Notes under the pieces: generated by a model | Databases searched by the model: none | Seen by the model: only the letters and a program-made list of their open reading frames with translations | Told to the model about the DNA's origin: nothing | Program-made: the position numbers and the translations under genes | Part shown: in pieces, positions 23,647 through 33,044 of the stretch | Numbering within the stretch: the stretch's first letter is position 1 | Layout of the letters: each line of letters begins with the position of its first letter | Assembly (NCBI GenBank): GCA_934351255.1 | Contig: CAKRJH010000004.1 | Coordinates: 1-64,000 of the forward strand | DNA from: an uncultured Lachnospiraceae bacterium | Lineage (GTDB): Bacteria; Bacillota; Clostridia; Lachnospirales; Lachnospiraceae | Direction of reading: 5' to 3' | Length of the DNA stretch: 64,000 nt

Positions 23647-25068
23647 TTACTTTACGGTTTCTACTTTGATCATATTGGTGGTGCCGGACACGCCCATCGG
23701 CACGCCGGAGGTGATGACGGCAATATCGCCGCTCTTGATCACGCCGTGCTGTCTGGCCACCTCGATGGCGTGGTCGCACAGTTCGAAGACATCGTTCTTT
23801 TCCTCGACCGGGAATGGGGTCACACCCCAGGACATGTTGAGCTGGCGGCACACCTTCTCGGAAGTGCTGCCGGCAATGATATCACAGGCCGGGCGGTAGC
23901 GCGAGATCATGCGCGCGGAGCGGCCGGACTTGGTGACAGTCACGATGGCGGTGGCGTTCAGGTCGTAAGCGGTCGTGCAGGTGGCATGGCAGATGGCGTC
24001 GGTGACATCCGGATTGGCCTTGCGGTCACGGCTGTAGAAACGTTTCTGGTAATCCACGTCCTGCTCGGTTCTTGTCGCGATACGCACCATGGTCTGGAGC
24101 GCCTCCACCGGGAATTTGCCGGCAGCCGTCTCGCCGGAGAGCATGATCGCACTGGTTCCGTCATAGACGGCATTGGCGACGTCTGCAGTCTCGGCGCGGG
24201 TCGCACGTGGGTTTTTCATCATGGAATCCAGCATCTGGGTCGCGATGATAACCTGCTTGCCGGCCTCGTATACCTTGTTAATGATCATTTTCTGGACGAT
24301 CGGAACTTCCTCCTCAGGAAGCTCTACACCCATGTCACCACGGGCGATCATGATGGCGTCCGATTCGCGGATGATCTCATCGATATTGGCCACGCCCTCT
24401 GCGTTCTCAATCTTGGCAATGATATTGATGTCGTTGCCGCCGTTGGCATCGAGAAGGTTTCGGATCAGTTTCACATCAAAAGCAGTGCGGACAAAGGATG
24501 CCGCGATGAAATCCACGTCGTTTTTGATGCCGAACAGGATATCGCTGCGGTCCTTCTCACTCAGATATGGAAGATTGATGTGGCCGCCGGGGAGATTCAC
24601 ACCCTTGTGATCGGAGACAATGCCTTCATTTTTGACTTCGCATTCGATGGTGTTTTTGACAATGGCCGTCACCTCAAGTTCAATGAGGCCATCGTCGATC
24701 AATACCGGAGAACCCACCGATACATCTTCACAGAGATGATCGTAAGTCACTCCGACCCGGTTGGCGTCTCCTTCGATCTTCTCGCCGCAGACCAGGGTGA
24801 ATTTCTGGCCGCGGGAGAGCTGCACCTTGCCGTCCTTGAAGGTGTCAAGGCGGACCTCAGGGCCTTTGGTGTCCAGAAGGATGGCTACGGGTTTATCGCA
24901 TTTTTTGCGGATCCGGCGCAGGCGCTCCATGCGTTTGCTGTGTTCCTCATGGGTGCCATGAGAGAAGTTGAAGCGGGCTACATTCATGCCGACCTCGATT
25001 AATTGTTCAATGACTTCGTCGGAATCCGTGGCCGGACCCAGCGTACAGATAATTTTGGTCTTTCTCAT
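23647..25068 (-). CDS. pyk: Pyruvate kinase
   Basis: This 473-residue enzyme converts phosphoenolpyruvate and ADP to pyruvate and ATP, the last step of glycolysis. It opens with RKTKIICTLGPATDS and contains the substrate and metal blocks NVARFNFSHG, LLDTKGPEVR, IIAKIENAEGV, IMIARGDMGVE and the IATQMLDSM loop. Length equals the short form without the extra C-terminal PEP-utiliser domain seen in some Firmicutes. The gene is monocistronic; a TATAAT on its strand lies near 25105, within 40 bases of the start. Confidence 0.95.
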   Translation of the reverse strand: MRKTKIICTLGPATDSDEVIEQLIEVGMNVARFNFSHGTHEEHSKRMERLRRIRKKCDKPVAILLDTKGPEVRLDTFKDGKVQLSRGQKFTLVCGEKIEGDANRVGVTYDHLCEDVSVGSPVLIDDGLIELEVTAIVKNTIECEVKNEGIVSDHKGVNLPGGHINLPYLSEKDRSDILFGIKNDVDFIAASFVRTAFDVKLIRNLLDANGGNDINIIAKIENAEGVANIDEIIRESDAIMIARGDMGVELPEEEVPIVQKMIINKVYEAGKQVIIATQMLDSMMKNPRATRAETADVANAVYDGTSAIMLSGETAAGKFPVEALQTMVRIATRTEQDVDYQKRFYSRDRKANPDVTDAICHATCTTAYDLNATAIVTVTKSGRSARMISRYRPACDIIAGSTSEKVCRQLNMSWGVTPFPVEEKNDVFELCDHAIEVARQHGVIKSGDIAVITSGVPMGVSGTTNMIKVETVK

Positions 25069-25184
25069 TACTAACTTTTCTCCATTCCTGTTTTTTCTTA
25101 TTATCTATTATACCCGATTTGGTGGCAATAGATTTTACATAATTTTTTCATTTGGGACAGAAAAATAGTTGTTGGCGAGTAAAG

Positions 25185-25201
25185 ACTTAATAAAATTAAG
25201 T
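25185..25201. repeat. Small perfect inverted repeat
   Basis: ACTTAAT-AAA-ATTAAGT forms a perfect 7-base stem in the gap between the probable anti-sigma gene and pyk, both on the minus strand. It may mark the end of the sigma operon, but it is too AT-rich to be a convincing terminator. Confidence 0.35.
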
Positions 25202-25217
25202 GCGGCAGTCAATAGGC

Positions 25218-26654
25218 TCAGTTTTCTGACTTTGACTGTGAAATATCCAGATATGTGGATCTGGTTGAGGAGGACACCCAGTCATTGAGGCACAATGCAG
25301 CGTGTTCCAGTTGATCTTCATCTACCAGATATGCGAAGTGCAATGTGATCGTGCCGCCGGAAGACTTTGCGAACCAACCGCTCTTTCCGCCCAGACTTTC
25401 CTCGAAATAACATGGCATATTATCGATAAAAGCATCGTCAATGTAAGAAGGACGGTTAAATCCGGTGCGGGATTTGAGATAATATTGGCCATCTTTGTAT
25501 GTCAGAAAACGAAGTGATGGTACCTGAATGTAATCCTCATCCAGCACCGCGAAGGAATTCTGGATCTCCATGGTGACGTAGAGCAGTTTTGGCTGAATCT
25601 TTTGGGAACCGGTTACTTTCATGGCAGGCCTCTGGATGCCATCTCCGTATGTGACATCCTCGCGGATATAGCGTTTCAATGTCCCGTCTGTGGAGATGTG
25701 GGAGAGGAAACGCTTCTGCCCGGAGAGAAAAGCATTCTTGTCCAGGGAAGAGATTGAGTCGAGCAGTTTCACGTCTTTGATCGTGTACTTCGCCTCCTTC
25801 AGACCGAGGTAAGCGGTGTCCCCTTTGTGGTACTGGCTGTCAGTGAGGGCAGTCGGGGTCTCATCAGAAGCAGCATAATTCCATGCGCCACCCTGTCGCT
25901 TGCTGAAAAACACAAACTTTGATGCCTCTGATCTGGAATCTACCGTCTGGATCTGAATGCGGCGGGCGAGATCGAGAAATGTCTTCTGAGGAAGTCCGTT
26001 CTGCGCGCCCATGGAGATCATGTAGCCGGTATCCTCCAGGAAAATGTAAAGCGTCTGGGCATAATCGGTATCATGGTCCTTGTCGTAACGGCTGCCGACA
26101 ACATTGTTGTATCGACAGTAGATGGCACGGTTTCCATTGATATCGACTTCCTGTTTTGACTCCACATCAAAGACAGAGAGCAGATCCTCGTCGGAAATAT
26201 CCATGTACTCCAGCTCGTACCAGAAATCTTTGCCGGCATCAAAACCATCCTTGTGCGTGTAGCATTGCATGGGGCCAAAATCCTTTTCCGGAGTATAGTT
26301 CTCGCCGAAGTCTGCGGAAAGATGCAGAAACTGCTTTGGAGTGGAAGTTTGTGTGGTCTGGCCGGTGTTGGCCTGCGTATCCTGTTTCATCTGCATGTCT
26401 ACCCGGTAGCCATGTTCAGAGACGGTTGTCTTGAAATGCTGGTAAATTTTGTGAGCGGCGACAGCCCCGGTCGGGACCACCAGAGCCAGACAGATGCTGG
26501 CTGCAACGGCGGCCTTCCATGGGGAATTCAGCAGTGCATTCAGTGGCCGTTGGCGTCTTGCCGGCTGTCCGGCCAGGATTTCCTGTTTGATCCTGGTCCT
26601 GGCATTTTCCGACATCTGTATCGATTCATAGGCATGTTTCATGTCCTGTTTCAT
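25218..26654 (-). CDS. Probable membrane anti-sigma factor
   Basis: This 478-residue protein has a short cytoplasmic N-terminus (about 45 residues), one membrane helix (AAVAASICLALVVPTGAVAA) and a long extracytoplasmic part without a recognised domain. The start at 26654 overlaps the upstream sigma gene by 29 bases and follows AGGAGA; an earlier ATG at 26675 lies further inside that gene. Position and topology are those of an anti-sigma factor that holds an ECF sigma factor at the membrane. No classical zinc anti-sigma motif is visible, so the role rests on context. Confidence 0.72.
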   Translation of the reverse strand: MKQDMKHAYESIQMSENARTRIKQEILAGQPARRQRPLNALLNSPWKAAVAASICLALVVPTGAVAAHKIYQHFKTTVSEHGYRVDMQMKQDTQANTGQTTQTSTPKQFLHLSADFGENYTPEKDFGPMQCYTHKDGFDAGKDFWYELEYMDISDEDLLSVFDVESKQEVDINGNRAIYCRYNNVVGSRYDKDHDTDYAQTLYIFLEDTGYMISMGAQNGLPQKTFLDLARRIQIQTVDSRSEASKFVFFSKRQGGAWNYAASDETPTALTDSQYHKGDTAYLGLKEAKYTIKDVKLLDSISSLDKNAFLSGQKRFLSHISTDGTLKRYIREDVTYGDGIQRPAMKVTGSQKIQPKLLYVTMEIQNSFAVLDEDYIQVPSLRFLTYKDGQYYLKSRTGFNRPSYIDDAFIDNMPCYFEESLGGKSGWFAKSSGGTITLHFAYLVDEDQLEHAALCLNDWVSSSTRSTYLDISQSKSEN

Positions 26655-27168
26655 ATGAGTTCTCCTTTCGCGCATCGGGATATTCTGTCAAATCCCGTTT
26701 CAATAACTTTTTGGCGTGTTGAAGCCTTGAGCGGATCGTGGATTCGGCTTTGCCAAGCATTGCGGCGATCTCGCGGCTGTTGTATCCCTCATAGTAGTAC
26801 AGGTATACCACCGTCTTGTATTTCACCGGCAATGCCATGACCAGGTCGAAGACCGTATGGTCCGGCATGCGATTGTCGGCCGCCATATCGTGACAGCAAT
26901 CCAGCGGATCGCGACGGTTCCACCAATGCTTCAGAAGATCCTTGCATCGATTGGATGCCGTAACGATCAGCCAGGCTTTTTTATGAGATTCCGAATCAAA
27001 GCCGCCGGAATACTGATAATATTTGAAAAACGTATCCTGGACGGCGTCTTCTGCATCGGAGGCATTTTTCATAAAGGAAAAGCACAGGCGGTAGATGTCG
27101 TCCACATAACGCTCATAGGTTTCTACAAATTCCTGTTCTTTGTCGGTACCGTTCAAAGAGTCTTGCAT
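26626..27168 (-). CDS. ECF-type RNA polymerase sigma factor
   Basis: This 180-residue protein has sigma region 2 (DDIYRLCFSFMKNASDAEDAVQDTFFKYY, with the DAEDAVQDTF core) and region 4 with a helix-turn-helix (NSREIAAMLGKAESTIRSRLQHAKKLLKR, core YNSREIAAMLGKAESTIRSR). It lacks regions 1 and 3, as expected of ECF factors. The ribosome site AGGAGG precedes the start. It overlaps the membrane protein gene downstream. Such pairs respond to envelope stress or peptides; the signal here is unknown. Confidence 0.9.
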   Translation of the reverse strand: MQDSLNGTDKEQEFVETYERYVDDIYRLCFSFMKNASDAEDAVQDTFFKYYQYSGGFDSESHKKAWLIVTASNRCKDLLKHWWNRRDPLDCCHDMAADNRMPDHTVFDLVMALPVKYKTVVYLYYYEGYNSREIAAMLGKAESTIRSRLQHAKKLLKRDLTEYPDARKENSYETGHETCL

Positions 27169-27260
27169 GTTTACCTCCTTTCTTCTTTCATTATAGATAC
27201 GATTGCGCGGGAGAAAGTGTCGGTTTTATTTTACATCCAAAATGGATTAATGGATAGGAG

Positions 27261-27289
27261 TTGACGGGGCAATGGCAGTGTTTTATGCT
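27261..27289 (+). promoter_or_regulatory. Probable promoter
   Basis: TTGACG at 27261-27266 and TATGCT at 27284-27289 are separated by 17 bases, 74 bases before the hypothetical gene at 27363. The -10 is only a partial match. Confidence 0.45.
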
Positions 27290-27362
27290 GGAAGCAGTGA
27301 AAACAGTCTTTTAGGACAAGCAAAATGCGCGTTGGCCGAAGGATGGGATGGAGGCATGGTGC

Positions 27363-27917
27363 ATGAAAAAGAAAGGAATTATAGTATTTATCGGAATTCT
27401 GCTGGTATTGGGATTCTGTGTGGCAGGGGTATATTTTAGAACGGTATCATATTGTGAGAGGAAAGTGTCTGTGAAGGATATTGCTCCGGATGAGACGATA
27501 TTGGCCATGAGATATCAAAACGATTCCTGGTCGCATCAGGATGCATTGCTTTTGGTGGATAAAAACCGGCGGTGCAAGGTTGTGGATATATCGGAGGAAA
27601 AATCGTCAGACAAGGATTTGCTGTATGATATGGATCTTTATCTGAAGGACAAACAGATCAAATATATGAAAGAACCGTTTGATATCTCCCAGGGCATGAT
27701 AGGCAAAATCATTAATATAGAAGGATATCGTCTTCCACGAGGAAATGCGAAGGGGGCTGACCAGGGTGTGTATTCCTTTTATTCTGTGTGTGGAAGCGGG
27801 AAAGAACGGAAACTGGTATTAATGTCCAGGCAGGGAGATTATACGGTCCGCAACGGAAACAAGTGCATAAACAGTCTGTGTGAGAAGATGAAAGAACGGT
27901 ATCTGAATAGAGAATGA
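27363..27917 (+). CDS. Hypothetical single-pass membrane or secreted protein
   Basis: This 184-residue protein begins MKKKGIIVFIGILLVLGFCVAGVYF (basic start and one hydrophobic helix), so it is anchored in the membrane or exported with the rest outside. No family is recognised. The C-terminal part is mixed and rather basic, with CGSGKERKLVLMS and four cysteines overall in the exported part. The ATG at 27363 follows GGAGGC by eight bases. It is followed by a 22-base repeat array and then a secreted LRR protein gene. Confidence 0.65.
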   Translation: MKKKGIIVFIGILLVLGFCVAGVYFRTVSYCERKVSVKDIAPDETILAMRYQNDSWSHQDALLLVDKNRRCKVVDISEEKSSDKDLLYDMDLYLKDKQIKYMKEPFDISQGMIGKIINIEGYRLPRGNAKGADQGVYSFYSVCGSGKERKLVLMSRQGDYTVRNGNKCINSLCEKMKERYLNRE

Positions 27918-27919
27918 CC

Positions 27920-27985
27920 AAATTTTGCCATATTTTTGTTCGGATTTCGCCATAGTTTCAGTCAAATTCTGCCCCATTTGAACTC
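27920..27985 (+). repeat. 22-base-period imperfect tandem repeat
   Basis: Three units of exactly 22 bases lie head to tail at 27920-27941, 27942-27963 and 27964-27985. Each holds the pattern R-R-ATT-Y-Y-GCC followed by a T-rich stretch and ends in TC; the first two share GCCATA. The array starts three bases after the stop of the upstream gene and lies 46 bases before the LRR protein gene. It resembles the arrays before the two DUF4143 ATPase genes in style, but no ATPase gene follows. Confidence 0.75.
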
Positions 27986-28031
27986 TAAGATAAGAGCATA
28001 TCAAAAATCAACACGAGAGGAGATATGACGT

Positions 28032-28931
28032 ATGAGAAGTAAAAAGAGAGTTCTTGCCTGGGTGCTGGCGGCATCCCTTCTGATGGGAAGTCTTCCGGGA
28101 CTGCAGGTGCAGGCACAGGAAAATGTGACAGGTGGAACTGTAGCGGAGGTAACTACCGGAGGCTCTATCACCGAAGAGCCTGAGGAGACGAAGACGCCGG
28201 AGCAGACCACAGAAGCACCGGACGAGACCAAGGCTCCGGAGCAGAACACAGAGGCACCGAAGGAGACAAAACTGCCGGAGGAGACGAAGAATCCTGCATC
28301 CGGCGGGGCAATCACAGAGAGCCCGGCACCGATCCAGACAATCACTCCTTCTTCCGGATCTTCCATTTCCGGTGGAACGGTCAGCGGAGGCACGGTCAGT
28401 GGCGCGGTAGTTCTGGCCAAGGGAACCCTGTTCCGTCAGGGTGATTACCAGTACAAGGTCACCAAGGCAGCCAGCGCGACAAGTCAGGGACGCATCAAGG
28501 TGTATAAGCTCCTGGCGGTATCCAGAAAGAAGACGACACTGGTGATCCCGGAGACAGTCGTACAGAAGGGTTACACCTATAAGGTTACTGCGATTGCGGC
28601 CGATGCCTTTGTCAAGACCAAGAAGCTGAGAAATCTGTATGTCGGAGACCGTGTTCAGGTGATTGGCAAGAGAGCATTCAAGAATGTTAAGACTCTCCGC
28701 AAGCTGACGATTGGAACAGACATGAAGACGATCTATTCCAAGGCATTCTACGGATGTACCCGTCTGAGAGTCGTTTCCTTTGAGGGCAAGGCATTGACCA
28801 AGGTAGGAAAGAAGGCCTTTAACAATATTACTAAAAAGGCAACCGTGATCACGATCAAGAGTAAAAAGACTGCATACCGCAATCTGATCTATCGTTCAGG
28901 TAACCGCAATCTGACCTATATCTATTGGTAG
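28032..28931 (+). CDS. Secreted LRR_5 (BspA-like) repeat protein
   Basis: This 299-residue protein has a signal peptide (RSKKRVLAWVLAASLLMGSL, likely cut after VQA), a threonine/proline/glutamate-rich linker with repeated TEAP and KTPEQ/KAPEQ units, an SGGTVSGGTVSGAV segment, and a C-terminal domain of LRR_5 repeats (LRNLYVGDRVQVIGKRAF, LRKLTIGTDMKTIYSKAF and one more). The linker suggests spanning of the cell wall; no sortase motif is visible. Such proteins are commonly surface adhesins. Its C-terminal repeat type recurs in the two large proteins at 35845 and 37999. The start follows GAGAGGAG. Confidence 0.8.
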   Translation: MRSKKRVLAWVLAASLLMGSLPGLQVQAQENVTGGTVAEVTTGGSITEEPEETKTPEQTTEAPDETKAPEQNTEAPKETKLPEETKNPASGGAITESPAPIQTITPSSGSSISGGTVSGGTVSGAVVLAKGTLFRQGDYQYKVTKAASATSQGRIKVYKLLAVSRKKTTLVIPETVVQKGYTYKVTAIAADAFVKTKKLRNLYVGDRVQVIGKRAFKNVKTLRKLTIGTDMKTIYSKAFYGCTRLRVVSFEGKALTKVGKKAFNNITKKATVITIKSKKTAYRNLIYRSGNRNLTYIYW

Positions 28932-29073
28932 GAGATTGATTTTACCTATAGCAGACCATTGAGAATTTGTATACCCTGAAATGCGCGGACCTCTTCCAAA
29001 AACTGGGGAAACGGTGTTACAATAGAGTGAGACAAAGCGCGCCGGGTCCGGCGCAGAGAAAGGGTATACAGAT

Positions 29074-29940
29074 ATGAAGATCAGAGAGATTATAAACAGC
29101 GATACATGTACATTATCCTTTGAGGTGTTTCCACCGAAGACAGATACAGACTTTGAAAATGTCAAGCAGGCAGCCTATGGTGTGGCTTCCCTGCATCCAA
29201 GTTATATGAGTGTGACCTATGGTGCCGGCGGAAGTACCAGTGGGCAGACAGTAGCGATCGCGCAGGGCATCCAGAAGGACTTCGATGTTCCGACGATTGC
29301 GCATCTGACCTGTGTGGGTGCGACCCGTGAGTCGATTCATCAGTCACTGCAGGAGATGAAAGATGCCGGAGTGGAAAATGTGCTGGCACTGCGCGGAGAC
29401 CGCCCACAGTGGATGGACCGCGAGCCGTTTACCGATTATCACTATGCGTCTGAGCTCGTTGAGACGATCCGTGAGTTTGGGGATTTCTGCATCGGCGGTG
29501 CATGCTATCCGGAGGGACATCCGGATGCGGCCAGCAAGACGGAGGACATCCGCAACCTGAAAAAGAAGGTGGATGCGGGCTGTGAGTTCCTGACGACACA
29601 GATGTTTTTTGACAATAACATTTTCTATAATTTCTTATACAAAGTGAAAGCGGCGGGTGTTGATGTGCCGGTCATCCCGGGAATCATGCCGATCACGCGT
29701 GCCACACAGGTGAAGAATGCCATCAAACTTTCGGGCTGCAATATGCCGGAGCGCTTCAAGAGCATTGTGGATCGTTTTGGAAATCAGCCTGAGGCAATGC
29801 AGCAGGCAGGCATTATCTATGCCTCCGAGCAGATCATTGACCTGATGGCCAATGGCGTGAACCACATTCACGTTTATTCGATGAACAATGCGCAGGTGGC
29901 CAGAGGAATTTTGGACAATGTTTCAAAGTTATTGGGATAA
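29074..29940 (+). CDS. metF: 5,10-methylenetetrahydrofolate reductase
   Basis: This 288-residue FAD-dependent TIM-barrel enzyme makes 5-methyltetrahydrofolate for methionine synthesis. Family blocks seen are LSFEVFPPKTD, YMSVTYGAGGST, HLTCVGATRESI and NVLALRGDRP, and later TQMFFDN and GIMPI. Length is normal. A perfect 7-base inverted repeat (GCGCCGG / CCGGCGC, 29039-29054) lies just before the ribosome site and could affect translation. It would supply the methyl group for homocysteine produced by the sulfur operon. An intrinsic terminator follows. Confidence 0.94.
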   Translation: MKIREIINSDTCTLSFEVFPPKTDTDFENVKQAAYGVASLHPSYMSVTYGAGGSTSGQTVAIAQGIQKDFDVPTIAHLTCVGATRESIHQSLQEMKDAGVENVLALRGDRPQWMDREPFTDYHYASELVETIREFGDFCIGGACYPEGHPDAASKTEDIRNLKKKVDAGCEFLTTQMFFDNNIFYNFLYKVKAAGVDVPVIPGIMPITRATQVKNAIKLSGCNMPERFKSIVDRFGNQPEAMQQAGIIYASEQIIDLMANGVNHIHVYSMNNAQVARGILDNVSKLLG

Positions 29941-29950
29941 TACGATACAG

Positions 29951-29994
29951 ATGCATCATTGCTTATGGAAACATAGGCGGTGATGCATTTTTGG
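29951..29994 (+). terminator. Intrinsic terminator after metF
   Basis: ATGCATCA (29951-29958) and TGATGCAT (29981-29988) pair around a 22-base loop and run into TTTTTGG. Confidence 0.75.
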
Positions 29995-30021
29995 CTTTTT
30001 GTTGGAGAAGGGTGGTGACAT

Positions 30022-31086
30022 ATGAAACATGATGAAAGAAATGCATCGGCGTTTGTAATCGTCGGATGTGTAATGCTCTTTTTTATCTTATATCAGGCGG
30101 TAAGCATACTGGCCTGCAGGTATCTGGATCAGAGAGAAGCCAGATACCAGATGAATCACAGTTATCAGATGAGCATTGAGGACGAGGCAGGAAGTGCGGA
30201 TCATTACGGCAGAATATACGATCAGTTTATGAAACAGGCTGTAGAGAAACTGCATGGAACGTTTACCGTGGTGGGTTTTCTAATGTCGAATGACAGCATG
30301 ACAGATCCTGTTGAGACAGACATTGTAGTGGGGGAAAAAACAGGAACAGGTGCCTGCATGATCGGTGAGGGGTTGCAGGAGAAATTAAAAGCATTTGGAG
30401 AGAAGGCAGATTCTATCCAATTAGGGACTCAGGAATTTCCGGTAGAGTCAATCCATTCCAATCGTTCTGCGTTTGCCATCGACAATAAGGCATATCTGTA
30501 TTGGGATGAGATGACGCAACAGCAGAGGGAGTATATTTATGAGGAGATGAAGGGATTTTATCTGGGTGGAAGTGTCCTCAGATTCCGGATCGATAATGGA
30601 AGTGCACAGTTTGAACAATGGATGAGGAAATCCTCTGTTCAGAACAGGTATGGAATCGTAAAATGTGAGGAAAGCAGCTATTTTACGAAAACAGAAGCCG
30701 CTCATTACATGCTGGTGGGGACGTATCTTATGCCACTTCTGGTTTTCTTTGGGTGTTTCAATTCCATTTTGACCATTCGATTCTGGTGCAACAGTCGAAA
30801 AAAGGAACTCTATATCCGGAGAATATATGGGTATGATCTCCGGATGATATGGAGCTATGTAATGAAGAAACTGATGCGATATATGGGCCTGGGATTGATT
30901 CTGGGGTGTCTGCTGCAGTTGGTGTATTCTGTGTTATTTACCCCTGTTCTGGCATTGGGCCAGACGGCTGTCCTGCAGCTGGGGCTGTTTTTGGGATGTG
31001 TGGTATTGTTTGTGATTCTGATTGCGGTCATAACATTGGTGTGGATCATATATTTTATGGGAAGGGGAGCATATGAAACGATTTAA
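30022..31086 (+). CDS. FtsX-like ABC transporter permease, first subunit
   Basis: This 354-residue protein has one N-terminal membrane helix (FVIVGCVMLFFILYQAVSIL), an extracellular domain of about 200 residues, and three C-terminal helices (from YMLVGTYLMPLLVFFG onward). That is the topology of FtsX/MacB-type permeases. It overlaps the next permease gene by 14 bases, and an ATPase gene follows. Such three-gene exporters do not carry small molecules through a channel but move or sense lipids or peptides at the membrane. The substrate cannot be read from the sequence. Confidence 0.78.
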   Translation: MKHDERNASAFVIVGCVMLFFILYQAVSILACRYLDQREARYQMNHSYQMSIEDEAGSADHYGRIYDQFMKQAVEKLHGTFTVVGFLMSNDSMTDPVETDIVVGEKTGTGACMIGEGLQEKLKAFGEKADSIQLGTQEFPVESIHSNRSAFAIDNKAYLYWDEMTQQQREYIYEEMKGFYLGGSVLRFRIDNGSAQFEQWMRKSSVQNRYGIVKCEESSYFTKTEAAHYMLVGTYLMPLLVFFGCFNSILTIRFWCNSRKKELYIRRIYGYDLRMIWSYVMKKLMRYMGLGLILGCLLQLVYSVLFTPVLALGQTAVLQLGLFLGCVVLFVILIAVITLVWIIYFMGRGAYETI

Positions 31087-32311
31087 GACCCGGTTAACGT
31101 TCGATATGTTGATGACAAAAGAAAATGCATTGTACAGTTCCATCATTCTAATTGCAGTGATCTTATTTTTGACCGGCTTTTCCATCCTGTATGTCTGGAA
31201 TCATTTTGTGCTGAATTATCAGCTGGAACGGGTGCTTGACGGTGGAATCAAACAGACGGCTGTTTTGCAGTGTGATTCTTTGCCGGAGGGAAAAACGGGA
31301 GCGGATGTGAGAAATGAACTGGCACAGTGGAAGGAGATTTCGGCTGTTGGGAGTGTGTGGGATCAGCAGGGGCTGATGAATATGGATTCGTGGGAAGTGC
31401 GCACCTCATCTAAGTCAAAGGAGGCAAAAACATATGCACTGGATGCGGCTGCCGAGAAGTTGATACAGTTCCGGTTTTACAAAAAGATGTCTGATGAGAA
31501 GATCACAAAGTATCGAAAAACATATACACCGGTGTACCTGGGATATGATTTCCGGGATACACCGCTTGGCACCGTGTATACATGGAACGTTGATCTGCCG
31601 GAGGGAGAAGTCACGTATCAGTTTATGGTAATGGGAATTCTGAAAAAAGGCCAGAGGGGAATTTCTTCAGATCTGGAATGGCAGGTCAGTGAAGAGAAGA
31701 TGGATTGTGCGTATAATTTTGATCATTATATGATAACGTTTATGGATCCGGAGGACCCGGCGGATGTGAGGATGTATCTGTCTGTGGATAAACAATACGC
31801 TCCTGAGAAGGTTCTGCAAAAGGTTCAGGAATACGCTGACAAGAATGGGTATCAGCTTTCTGTAACAATGCTGCAGGATCGATTAAAGGCGACAAAGCAG
31901 TCTAACAGGGAATATATTGCGATCCTGACACAGTTTAATGGCATCATTGTCATGCTGGGGTTATGCATGATGGTATTACAGCAGGTGATTGCCGTCTTGA
32001 ACAATAAAAGGCTCTTTGGAATACTGCTCTCACAGGGGTTTGGGGAACGTGATATTCACCACATGATCTGGATTGATCATTTCGTGAAAGCATTGACTGG
32101 CTGGGGACTGGCCATCCTCCTGCTCTACGGGATCTCTTCCTATGTGTTTGGAAAAATTCAGACGCTGGATGAGGAGTTTTATCATATGATATGGATGATT
32201 GATGTAATCCTCTTTCTGACGGCCATCGCAATATCTGGAGTGAGTACGTTATTATCCTGTCTGTTTTTCAGAAAATATCGTCCGATTAATTATATGAAGG
32301 AGAACTTATGA
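31073..32311 (+). CDS. FtsX-like ABC transporter permease, second subunit
   Basis: This 412-residue protein repeats the topology of its upstream neighbour: an N-terminal helix (SSIILIAVILFLTGFSILYVW), a large extracellular part, then three helices (IIVMLGLCMMVLQQVIAVL, ALTGWGLAILLLYGISSYV, MIDVILFLTAIAISGVSTLL). Two different half-permeases probably pair. Its last four bases overlap the start of the ATPase gene. Sequence similarity to the first subunit is low, so they are not a recent duplication. Confidence 0.8.
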   Translation: MKRFKTRLTFDMLMTKENALYSSIILIAVILFLTGFSILYVWNHFVLNYQLERVLDGGIKQTAVLQCDSLPEGKTGADVRNELAQWKEISAVGSVWDQQGLMNMDSWEVRTSSKSKEAKTYALDAAAEKLIQFRFYKKMSDEKITKYRKTYTPVYLGYDFRDTPLGTVYTWNVDLPEGEVTYQFMVMGILKKGQRGISSDLEWQVSEEKMDCAYNFDHYMITFMDPEDPADVRMYLSVDKQYAPEKVLQKVQEYADKNGYQLSVTMLQDRLKATKQSNREYIAILTQFNGIIVMLGLCMMVLQQVIAVLNNKRLFGILLSQGFGERDIHHMIWIDHFVKALTGWGLAILLLYGISSYVFGKIQTLDEEFYHMIWMIDVILFLTAIAISGVSTLLSCLFFRKYRPINYMKENL

Positions 32312-32979
32312 TTGAATTAAGAGAAGTGAAGAAGGTGTATGGAAGTGGAGAACAGGAGACACAGGCGCTTCGCGGGGTGAATCTTTCGATTGCCGAGGGA
32401 GAACTGGTGGCGATCATGGGAACATCGGGTTCCGGAAAGTCCACGCTGCTTCATCTGGTTGGCGGATTGGATTGTGTTACGTCGGGCGAGCTGATATTCC
32501 GGGGAGAAGATATTTCAAAGTATGACCGGCGCAGGCTTCATGAATATCGAAAGAAAAATATCAGTTTTGTGTTTCAGAATTTTGAACTGATTCCGGATTA
32601 TTCGGTGTATCAGAATGTGGAAATCCCATTGCTGGCCCGAAAGATCCGTAACCGGAAAGAACGAATCTTTCGGTGCTTAAAAGAGATGCAGATAGAAGAT
32701 CTGGCTCAGAAAAAGGTGACTCAGATATCGGGAGGACAGCAGCAGAGATGTGCGATTGCACGGGCGTTGGTGGCAGATACCTCAGTGTTGCTGGCAGATG
32801 AACCCACGGGAGCATTGGACAAGGGAACTTCCGGCGAAATCATGGATGTACTGCAAAGAGTTAACCGGGACAATAAAAAGACGATTATCATTGTCACGCA
32901 TGACCCGGAGGTTGCCAAGGCATGTGATCGTATTTTGATGCTGGAAGATGGGAAGATCGTGGAGCAGATAAACGAATAA
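32308..32979 (+). CDS. MacB/LolD-type ABC transporter ATPase
   Basis: This 223-residue ATPase has Walker A GTSGSGKST, the signature ISGGQQQR and Walker B VLLADEPTGAL, all typical of the MacB/LolD subfamily that drives FtsX-type permeases. Q-loop FVFQNFELIPDYSV and H-loop IVTHD are present. The start overlaps the upstream permease stop (ATGA). It completes a three-gene exporter operon. No two-component system, the usual partner of bacitracin-type systems, is adjacent. Confidence 0.93.
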   Translation: MIELREVKKVYGSGEQETQALRGVNLSIAEGELVAIMGTSGSGKSTLLHLVGGLDCVTSGELIFRGEDISKYDRRRLHEYRKKNISFVFQNFELIPDYSVYQNVEIPLLARKIRNRKERIFRCLKEMQIEDLAQKKVTQISGGQQQRCAIARALVADTSVLLADEPTGALDKGTSGEIMDVLQRVNRDNKKTIIIVTHDPEVAKACDRILMLEDGKIVEQINE

Positions 32980-33044
32980 GCCTTTTCTTTCTTGTCAAAA
33001 CAGTGTAATATGAACATAACAACCGGACGGAAAGGAGGATCACC

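Noticed and set aside
27261..27440. A second small frame starting at ATG 27272 in the sigma-hypothetical gap
   Set aside because: It overlaps the better supported gene at 27363 in another frame and lacks a ribosome site.
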